DNA of 64,000 nt, taken from the NCBI GenBank assembly GCA_027603945.1, contig JADIIU010000006.1, positions 186,001 to 250,000 on the forward strand, read 5' to 3'. This document shows, piece by piece, positions 56,975 to 64,000 of this stretch (its first letter is position 1; each line of letters starts with the position of its first letter). The notes beneath the pieces are model-generated. The model worked only from the letters and a program-made list of their open reading frames with translations, was not told the origin of the DNA and ran no database searches. The DNA comes from Terramyces sp. JEL0728 (lineage: Eukaryota > Chytridiomycota > Chytridiomycetes > Rhizophydiales > Terramycetaceae). The position numbers and the translations under genes were made by a program.

Positions 56975-58259
56975 TTAATAGCGGCCATTGCCCAAGACAG
57001 CAACAGCACTATGCGAAAAGATGCCGCCGTTACCATAAACTAATGCTCTGCTAGCATCTCTTACCTGTCTGCCACCAGCTTGTCCAATTAGTTGTGTGTA
57101 AGCCTCAATAATGTTGTACATGGCAGGTACTTCCCACGGCGCACCAAATGCCAATAATCCTCCGTGTGTATTAACAGGGAAAACATCTTGCGGTCGGAAA
57201 CTCTGGTCTCTCTTCGTACTTTCAAGAATCTTGTGATACATCAATTCAACGTACGCACCACCTCTACCTTTTGGGGCTAAACCGACAGCTTCGATTGCAC
57301 GGATCAAACAGATTGGGAAACAGTCGTATAACCCAAAAAAGTCTATGTCTCTGACACTCAACTGGGCTTCTTCTAATGCCAATGCAACTGCTTCTTCACA
57401 CGAGAAGCTGGTTTCTGTTATAGATTCGATATCTTTTGGGGGAAATAGCGGGCCTTAATTAATGCAAAATTACCTGATGCTTCCCCACCTCCAATAATAA
57501 CTGCACCGGTAGACTTGGACAACCCTTTTCTTTCCAAGAACCTGGAAGATGCAACCAGAATAGCTGCGCCGCCATCTGCACGTCTAGCACATTCCAAAAC
57601 GTTAGTTGCAGGTGCGACTTGAGGCGAATCAAGAACTTCTTGAAGCGACCGCGGCTTTCTAGTCAGAGCGTTTGGGTGTCTGGAAGCCATAATTGACATT
57701 AAAGCTGAGCACATGGCCAATTGTTCTCTAGTAGTACCAAACTTTGCCATTTGGTATTGCGCAATTCTATCGTACCCTGATGGAATAACCGGTGAATTCA
57801 GGTTCAAATCTGGATCTTGGCAGGTTTGGTCGGCCCTTTTCAAAAATTCTTCAGATGTCATTGATTTGACTGCATCCCCAGCTACCACTGCAACCAGATC
57901 CGCACCTTCCATCAAAACCATTCTTTTTGCTTCTAATAAACCAGTAATCGGACCTGCACCGCCAGTGTCCTTGAATTAAAAATATTTACCATTGTCCTGA
58001 CAACAATTGATTTTCCAGGCAATAATCCAATTTTAGTTGCAATATAGTGCGCTTCCATGAAATGAGTCTCTGCTAATGACGGTACTGCAATTAGACCATT
58101 GATATCAGACACTTTCAGTCCAGCGCCATCCAATGCTGATAATAAGGCGTCCTTCATTAATCCCGAAGGCGAAACTTTTTCTGCAGTTGCCGGGTTCAAC
58201 TTGGTCATCCCAGCACCAATGATTCTTACTGAACGAGAGAGGTTTCTTAGCGGTGCCAT
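56975..58259 (-). CDS. Thiolase-like protein (SCPx/Ltp2 type) with altered active site
   Basis: A 414-aa thiolase-fold protein after two 20-nt introns. The N-terminus MAPLRNLSRSVRIIGAGMTKL and the blocks LSALDGAGLKVSDINGLIAVPS and NVLECARRADGGAAILVAS fit thiolase/lipid-transfer thiolases. The segment where classical thiolases carry the nucleophilic Cys reads RTMDTGGAGPITGL, the usual GHP His motif reads AFGAPWEVPA, and the second CxG Cys motif reads GNGGIFSH. It therefore lacks all three standard catalytic residues, as in bacterial Ltp2-like aldolase partners. Function may be C-C lyase or lipid binding. No peroxisomal PTS1 is seen at the C-terminus (GNGRY). Confidence 0.78.
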
Positions 58260-58367
58260 TTTAAAAATTTAATATTTTTCTTTTGATATCCAAACCGCTA
58301 GAGGTAACCGCAAAAAGCCACTTTGAAGCCTACATGGAGGAAATTCACGCTTTCTCACTTTTCAAAA

Positions 58368-59488
58368 ATGTCTGTAGCTGCGCAGGATGTTAGAAAGGTA
58401 CTCACAGTAGTAATTTCAGGCTGTTCCAAACTCATACGTTGGATTTGACACCATCACAAAGCAAATCGAATCAAAATTAGTTAAACGAGGATTCTCTTTC
58501 AATATTATGGTTGTTGGTATTTGACGTTTAAATCCAGGACGTTCCGGGCTAGGAAAATCGACTATGGTCAACACTTTGTTTGCTACACACTTGGTTGACT
58601 CTAAAGGAGTGTCTCAAAAGCAAACTACAGAAGTATCTACCACTACAGCTAGTACATAGTAAATAACAGTAGTTCTCGAAGAAAACGACGTCCGCTTAAA
58701 GTTATCGATCACAGATACTCCAGGATACGGAGACCAAGTCAACAACGACGCTTGGTATATTTAGCTTAACACTAGCTGGGAGCCAATAATCAAATACATC
58801 AAGGACCAATATTCTTTATATCTCAGAAAGGAGCTGTAATTCGCGATTTATTTTAGTACTCCGCAAAGAGAGCAGAGAATACCAGACACACGTGTTCATG
58901 TAGTATTATATTTCATTGCACCAACTGGACACGCTTTGACTCCTCTAGATATTACGGTGATGAAGAAGATTTCAAAGTTTGCCAATGTTGTCCCTGTTAT
59001 TGCAAAAGCGGATTCATTGACTCTTGAAGAAAGACTGGCTTTCAAAAAGCGGATTAAACAAGAAATTGATTTCCATGGAATAAAGACTTATCCATCTGCA
59101 GATATGGATGACGAATTCAACATTCCTGGAAGTGAAGCAGACAGAGCAAACAAAGCTGCTATTCAAAACTTGAAGGTATTTCATTTTAATCCGAGAATTT
59201 GGTTCCATTCGCAGTTGTTGGTTCAGAAAAGAATGTCGCCGATGCAAGCGGAAAGGCAATCAGAGGTAGAAGAACCCGCTCCGGCATCATCAATGGTTAA
59301 TATTGCTAATCGTAGTTGAAGACGAGACCCACTGTGAATTTGCACAAATGAGAAACTTTTTGACTAGAACCCACTTGCAAGACTTGATTGAAACCACAGC
59401 AATGATTCACTATGAAAACTTTAGAACCAGACAGTTGCTTGCTTTAAAGGAATCCACCTCGATGGGTGCCAAGCCAGCTGAAGAATAA
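58368..59488 (+). CDS. CDC10: Septin, CDC10 class
   Basis: GTP-binding filament protein of the septin ring. The P-loop GRSGLGKST is split by a 21-nt intron after its first Gly base. Further motifs are the G3 TDTPGYGD, the G4 AKAD, and the C-terminal HCEFAQMRNFLTRTHLQDLIE...YENFRTRQLLALKES, very close to yeast Cdc10. It lacks the C-terminal coiled coil, as Cdc10 does. Seven introns give 324 aa (yeast 322). One intron (58652-58669 or 58652-58672) ends in CAGTAG and could use either AG in frame. The start at 58368 is MSVAAQDVRK. Confidence 0.93.
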
Positions 59489-59540
59489 TTCATAATAAAA
59501 TCCTTGGGAATTACAATTAAAATACGACTGTATTTATTAA

Positions 59541-60276
59541 TCATTTGGAAATTGCAGATTCAATGAACTTTGTTACAAAAGCTTTGTTCCTAGATCCAAT
59601 GAACGAGTCAATTTCCTTGCCATTCTTGAAAGCTTTCACGGTAGGGAGTGAAGAAATCTGCTTTAACAATAATTTACGTTGTACTTTTCGGCAACATTTG
59701 GAGCAGCATCCACATCAACCTTCAGCAAAATAGATTTTTTACTGTTAGCTACTTCACTTTCTAATAGCGGCCCTAATACACGACACGGCCCACACTACGA
59801 TTAAATCGAGGGTTACCCAACTTGCATGGAAATCTACTATTACTGTAACGCCTTCTCTGCAAGACATTGCTAAAGATGAATCTACGTTAGCATACTGGTA
59901 CCACTCATTATCTTACTCATTAATGCTTCTAATTCTTCTCCAGCTTCAACTGCGCTTCCCAAAGTGATTCTTTCCGCTAAAGAAGGGATTTCTTCTATTC
60001 CTTCCGTCAACTGATTATTTGCAGTAGTAACCATCCCTCGTACTAGAGCTACAATTGGAATAGCGCTTCCAGCCCCAGAAATCGTTGGAGGGATAGGAGA
60101 TAACAGCGAAGATAATCTTGGAACACTTGCTGGTTTGGATGAAATTCCGAACGCTAAAAAATTAGTTTCAACTTGCCTTTTTTTGAGGAACATGAAGAAA
60201 ATGCTTTCAATGCATTTTTAGGAGTTCCTCGCATTGCAAACTTTGCAAAATTCTTTGCAGTTTTTGACATAACCAT
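59541..60276 (-). CDS. Mitochondrial-type thioredoxin with long N-terminal region
   Basis: A 216-aa product after four introns (GC-AG 23 nt; GT-AG 20, 22 and 20 nt), span divisible by 3. The C-terminal 105 residues are a thioredoxin fold: VTVIVDFHASW, the redox site CGPC, LLKVDVDAAPNVAEKYNISSLPTVKAFKNG with the cis-Pro. The WCGPC site is split by an intron exactly between W and C. The N-terminus MVMSKTAKNFAKFAMRGTPKNALKAF is basic and amphipathic like a mitochondrial presequence. The roughly 70-residue linker that follows is Ser/Pro/Ala-rich and not recognised; whether it belongs to this gene depends on the GC-AG intron at 60154-60176. Confidence 0.8.
60154..60176 (-). other. 23-nt GC-AG intron in the thioredoxin gene
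   Basis: Donor AAAG|GCAAGT, branch-like ACTAAT, acceptor TTTTTTAG. Removing it joins SSCSSKK to AFGISSKPAS in frame. A 19-nt GT-AG alternative starting four bases later puts the next exon out of frame. Confidence 0.7.
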
Positions 60277-60364
60277 TTTGCAAGATCTTGAAAAGAAAAA
60301 ATTTGGAAACGGTCAATCTAATCTTGTAGGAACGAATTTATTATTGGGAAGAGGATTCAAGATA

Positions 60365-60769
60365 CTATTTTTCAGAGTTTCCCGCATGCAAGAGTTGTCC
60401 AACTGAAATGAAATTGTAAGTCTGCGCGGGTTCTGGATTAGCGATAATAATTTCATACTTTTCTTCAATTTCATTTGCAAGCGGCATTGCATACGGGTTC
60501 GCAGATTTAGGCAATTTCGACAGTTTCTGGTATGGGTTTGTGTAAGGCGTGTATCGTTTTTTCTTAATTTCTAATTTCTGCATTGAAGTGATGAGAGGGT
60601 CTGTGCTATTCTTCAATGCTGGAGGTATTTTCATTGCTCGAGTGTATGTTGGGTATGCGTGAAAGTTTTTGGTAACCCGAAGTTTTTGCATCGAATCAAC
60701 TAAATCCGTTTGGGGTTTGGAAGGCGTTTGCCTGTGTCTGAGGTCGAATGAGACTGATTTGGCTTTCAT
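60365..60769 (-). CDS. Hypothetical protein with repeated SMQKL motif
   Basis: A 134-residue uninterrupted frame from an ATG at 60767-60769. Two related segments are visible: VDSMQKLRVTKNFHAYPTYT and ITSMQKLEIKKKRYTPYTNP, each followed by a Lys/Pro-rich run, suggesting an internal duplication. It is rich in Lys, Pro, Tyr and Thr and probably disordered. I recognise no family. It lies in tandem 88 bp upstream of the thioredoxin gene. An additional upstream exon (60770-60914) is possible. Confidence 0.45.
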   Translation of the reverse strand: MKAKSVSFDLRHRQTPSKPQTDLVDSMQKLRVTKNFHAYPTYTRAMKIPPALKNSTDPLITSMQKLEIKKKRYTPYTNPYQKLSKLPKSANPYAMPLANEIEEKYEIIIANPEPAQTYNFISVGQLLHAGNSEK

Positions 60770-60967
60770 AAAATAAGCTTTTTGAAAGTGATGACGATAT
60801 GGGGCGTAAAGTTGGGTGGATGGTCAGTTGATGGCGGTTTAGTGAACCAACACCGGATTTATACTGGATATCGGAGCGTTTGCTAGTGTGGATTGAATTG
60901 GCATCCAAGTTCACAATTTAGTTTGTTGTCGCGAAATCAACTAAAAACCATTAGCTGCAAATAAAGT

Positions 60968-62609
60968 TTATTCTCTTGAAATATCTCTGCCAAACAAATT
61001 CTTTTTGGTCCAGTCAAATGCGACCAAACATCTATTTCTGAATGCAAAAAGACTAGGTTAGTGTAATCCTACTTGCTGAGATACGCAGATCTCCAGAAAA
61101 AGTGTGTCAATACACCGGTAGATTTGATTCCAAACGGTAAATCTGCGATAGCTCTGTCTGAACCAATATATCTACATTACAATAAACTTACGCCAAAGAT
61201 CCCATATGCTCATAGTTGAATGGTCCTACCATTTCTTTTGCTCTCTCCAAATCTTGCTTTGGATCTTGTCCAAGTGCATTAAACATTTTTGCTAAATATC
61301 TTCCTTCGCCAGACGCTACTTGAGCAGTTGGAGCGTATCTATCATAAAACGGCGTTTACTTTGTTGCAGACGCATCACCCAGTGAAAATACCCAATTACA
61401 TCCCTTCACTTTTAAAAAGTCGTCAACAACAATGCCTCTTCGCAAGTTTTGCTCGGTTGGGGAAAGTGATTTTATGAAATTGGACACTACCGGTCTTGGT
61501 GTGTTGCCTGTTGCCCAAACCAATAAACCGTAAGGGATTGTCTCCAATTCTTTTTTGCTGTTTAATACAACAATGTGGTCTTTTTCAACCGTCTTGACAG
61601 CAGTGTTTTTCATGAGTGTGATATCGCTACGAGCCAAATGGTTTTCAGTATATTCAATTAATGACTTTGAAAACATAGGAAGTACATTGGGCAAAGCTTC
61701 TACTAGTGTGATTTTAATCTTTTCGGCAAGATGCGGATACCATTCCAACTATGGTTATCAGAGATTACCAAATCATCAATCAAAAAGTCGTGTAGCTCGG
61801 CGGCATATTCTACTCCTGTTGGTCCGCCGCCAACAACTACCATATGCAGTAATCTCTTGACTTCTTCATCTGGTTGGCCAGGGAACGCGGCAGATTCAAT
61901 CGAATCCATCAGCTTTGTTCTGATCTTTCTAGCATCCCTGCATTAGAAATAAATACCATGCTTCTTTCAAAAAGCATCCATGTTCCTTGACACCTGGAAT
62001 CCCGAAAGTAGCATTTTCAGATCCTGTTGCAACAACCAAGTAATCATACGGAAGAGATCTTTCAGAGACCAACCCGGTGACTTCAGAGTTGTCTTTAATA
62101 GTGATTGTTTTGGCTTCTGAATCGATATTCGTGCAATCTGCCTCTACAAACATGACTTCCCTGTTTTTGAATCTGGTAATGTATCTTAATGGCTGCATGA
62201 TACTGCGCAATTCAATAGTCCCGACGGTGCAGCTAGGTAACAGCGGAGTGAATAAGAAATAGTTTCTAGGACTAACCATAATCTTTAATTACTAATTGAT
62301 TACCACATTGAAATTCTCTGTATCTAAATCCTTTAAAAATGAAGTTGCTGCCCATCCAGATCCTAAAATCGCCAAGGTCTTTTTTGAAGGATCAAAATTG
62401 AATTGTTCTGGTGGATGTCTAGCGCTATATATTTCTGATATTAGAATGACTGTACCATATAATCCCAATGTGAGTGCACCACCGGCGCCTAAATACAGTG
62501 ACCATTTGAATAATCTACCTACGAATGACTTTTTTGGAATTGATTGTGTACTGGCAGCTCTTGATTTTATTTGCGCGAATGAGATGACCTTTTTGAACAT
62601 GATTTTCAT
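60968..62609 (-). CDS. NDE1: Alternative (type II) NADH:ubiquinone oxidoreductase
   Basis: Non-proton-pumping NADH dehydrogenase. A basic presequence ([20 protein letters not shown]) and a membrane segment ([20 protein letters not shown]) are followed by the FAD-binding [13 protein letters not shown]. Next come [18 protein letters not shown], the NADH-binding [19 protein letters not shown], and the C-terminal region [20 protein letters not shown]. Six introns of 19-21 nt give 506 aa (yeast Ndi1 513). The membrane segment right after the presequence favours an external-facing NDE enzyme, but Ndi versus Nde is not certain. No EF-hand is seen. Confidence 0.9.
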
Positions 62610-62753
62610 TAGGCAAAACAGCGATTATCAGCACTAGAAAACAGCCCTTTGACATTCCGACTGAGAGCTGTTTTACTAATCCCGAGCACATATTCTAAAT
62701 CCAACCGGGATTCTACAACTTGGACCAAGTGGTGATAATTCTTAAATATGCTC

Positions 62754-62850
62754 GCCAGAGTCTAATAGTCTGCCATCGATTGAATAGCTTGGCCAGAGTC
62801 TTAATAGTCTGCCATCGATTGAATAGCCTGACCAGAGTCAGCCCTCGATG
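62754..62850 (+). repeat. Two and a half copies of a 38-39 bp direct repeat
   Basis: Copies at 62754-62791 and 62792-62830 start gccagagtct and contain agtctgccatcgattgaata; a partial copy starts accagagtc at 62831. The second copy has one inserted T. Each copy contains GAGTC, the reverse of the GACTC core found in the adjacent array. Confidence 0.9.
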
Positions 62851-62881
62851 TTACACCAGTTTCAAATTTTCCGCTCGCATT

Positions 62882-62958
62882 TGACTCTGTCTGACTCTGT
62901 CTGACTCTGTCTGACTCTGTCTGACTCTGTCTGACTCTGTCTAACTCTGTCTGACTCA
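62882..62958 (+). promoter_or_regulatory. 10-bp-periodic array of TGACTC (Gcn4/AP-1-like) elements
   Basis: TGACTC occurs at 62882, 62892, 62902, 62912, 62922, 62932 and 62952, with TAACTC at 62942; the unit is ctgactctgt. The last site is TGACTCA, the canonical bZIP Gcn4/AP-1 core. One copy per helical turn would put all sites on one DNA face. It lies about 140 bp upstream of the ribosomal protein gene RPL10. It may instead be a neutral minisatellite. Confidence 0.6.
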
Positions 62959-63100
62959 CGCAATCAATTGGTTTTCCTCTCTTCATTTCAGCATTAAGTC
63001 GGAGAATTTACAAAAAATGGACCAATCACCGCACGGCAATCGCAGTGGCGCTCGTTTTTTTAAAGTTGAACATTTTCCTCTTGTTTTTCACTTTTCAAGA

Positions 63101-63803
63101 ATGGGTCGTCGTCCAGCAAAATGTTACAGGTAGATACAATTTAAGACTAGATATTGCAAGAACAAGCCATATCCAAAATCCCGTTTCTGTAGAGGTGTTC
63201 CAGATCCAAAAATCAGAATTTTCGATTTAGGACGTAAAAAGGCTAACGTTGATGAATTTCCATTGACCATTCACTTAGTTTCTGACGAATACGAACAAAT
63301 TTCTTCCGAAGCTTTGGAAGCAGCTCGTATTGCTGCCAACAAATACGTTGTCAAGACCTCAGGAAAGGACTCATTCCACATGAGAATCCGTGTTCACCCA
63401 TTCCACGTCGTTCGTATCAACAAGATGTTGTCTTGTGCTGGTGCCGATAGGTAAATATCCAATTAATTGCAGATTGCAAACTGGTATGAGAGGAGCTTGG
63501 GGTAAACCACAAGGAACTGTTGCTCGTGTCAACATTGGACAGGTTATCATGTCCATCCGTACCCGTGACAACAACAAGGCAGTGGTATACGAAGCTTTGC
63601 GTCGTTGCAAGTACAAGTTCCCAGGTCGCCAAAAGATCATTGTCTCCAACAAATGGGGCTTCACCAAACTTACTCGTGAAGAATACGTTGTCAAGAGACA
63701 AGAAGGTAAACTACTACCAGATGGTTGCTACGTCAAGTACCTCAACGAACACGGTCCATTAGTTGAAAACTTCAAATTGCAAAGAAGAGCCCAAAACGCT
63801 TAA
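63101..63803 (+). CDS. RPL10: 60S ribosomal protein uL16
   Basis: Large-subunit protein placed late in 60S assembly near the peptidyl-transferase and tRNA sites. The start [35 protein letters not shown] is diagnostic, then [32 protein letters not shown]. Two introns at 63130-63150 and 63451-63472 each split an Arg codon (AG|A) and leave 219 aa (yeast 221). Unlike RPL8, both introns have the short size usual here. Confidence 0.97.
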
Positions 63804-63846
63804 ATTGCTAGTCTGTAGTTTAATAAACAAATCAATGAATTAAGAT

Positions 63847-64000
63847 TTATTCACATTGCTCCTTGTATGTTTCAATGGTATTTTTGATTGCAAGTATTTG
63901 ATCCCTGATCTCTTTAGTTACAGTCCGCTTATGTTCTATCTGTTCCTTCATTATCATCATCAGAGTCTCTCTTCCTTGGTGCGGACGATATTCGTTTAGT
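63847..64000 (-). CDS. C-terminal end of an unknown, probably coiled-coil protein (partial)
   Basis: The minus-strand frame is open from the window edge to a TAA at 63847-63849, 51 codons. It is highly charged with a heptad-like pattern (MIMKEQIEHKRTVTKEIRDQ and ILAIKNTIETYKEQ), ending EQCE. It is convergent with RPL10 with 43 bp between stop codons. Nothing more can be said about function. Confidence 0.5.
   Translation of the reverse strand, partial: LNEYRPHQGRETLMMIMKEQIEHKRTVTKEIRDQILAIKNTIETYKEQCE

Larger units (their letters stand above)
62610..63100. other. Long divergent intergenic region between NDE and RPL10
   Basis: At 491 bp this is the longest gene-free stretch in the window. 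It holds an 8-bp inverted repeat (62638-62645 with 62667-62674), a 13-bp palindrome acttggaccaagt (about 62718-62730), two direct-repeat families (annotated separately) and a T-rich run before the RPL10 start. No coding exon is seen. Confidence 0.7.

Noticed and set aside
62882..62958. CRISPR-like array
   Set aside because: The 10-bp units are contiguous without unique spacers and the DNA is eukaryotic.
1..64000. Transposons or viral insertions
   Set aside because: No transposase, reverse transcriptase, integrase or long terminal or inverted repeats were seen.

Overview
The window is nuclear DNA of a gene-dense early-diverging fungus. Fungal markers are two division-I-type chitin synthases, two Zn2Cys6 transcription factors, a Cdc10-class septin, a fasciclin protein and a DUF3712-like protein. 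A clear homologue of the axonemal dynein regulatory complex subunit DRC5/TCTE1 (27770-29311) implies that the lineage makes, or recently made, motile flagella. That points to a zoosporic fungus of chytrid, blastoclad, olpidioid or aphelid/rozellid grade; I cannot fix the phylum. The standard genetic code fits every gene I checked.

The outstanding property is the introns. I placed about 100 by reading-frame continuity against recognisable protein families. Nearly all are 19-23 nt, begin GT, end AG, and carry a CTAAT/TTAAC/TTGAT-like branch motif a few bases before the acceptor. In the genes I reconstructed fully (SLY1, TF1, DSCC1, BUD23, THG1, NUG1, TF2, DRC5, VAS1, NPRL2, FAT1, CHS-A, CDC10, NDE, FKBP, RPL10 and others) removing them leaves a span divisible by three and a product of family-typical length. 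At least three are GC-AG introns. The one large exception is a 232-nt intron right after the start codon of the ribosomal protein eL8 gene, with three consecutive hairpins inside it.

Layout. 0-4.7 kb: a PP2C-like tail, the vesicle-fusion factor SLY1 and a zinc-cluster regulator. 4.7-13.5 kb: a WDR7/rabconnectin-3-beta homologue, DNA ligase I, DSCC1 (divergent from the ligase by 51 bp) and eL8. 13.5-30.3 kb: metacaspase, BUD23, UBP14/USP5, a CENP-X-like histone-fold protein, a BRWD/PHIP-type WD40-bromodomain protein, THG1, the GTPase NUG1, a transcription factor with two tandem Zn2Cys6 clusters, DRC5 and a Crz1-like zinc-finger protein. 30.3-42.9 kb: valyl-tRNA synthetase, NPRL2, an intronless beta-class-like GST, an LPMO-like secreted protein, two small unknowns that share a start site, a FAT1-like acyl-CoA synthetase and chitin synthase A. 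42.9-50.2 kb: a DDT/WHIM chromatin protein, a WD40 protein and chitin synthase B inverted relative to A. 50.4-64 kb: MICOS Mic26/27, FKBP12, an F-box-like protein, a DUF3712-like membrane protein, a fasciclin protein, three identical tRNA-Arg(UCU) genes, a thiolase-like protein, septin CDC10, a mitochondrial thioredoxin, an alternative NADH dehydrogenase, ribosomal protein uL16 and the tail of an unknown gene.

Genes are packed tightly. Convergent stop codons lie 14-60 bp apart. Two divergent pairs overlap at their start codons in a CATG. The only sizeable gene-free stretch (62610-63100, between NDE and RPL10) holds two repeat families, one a 10-bp-periodic array of TGACTC elements. I saw no transposon, CRISPR array, prophage or rRNA.
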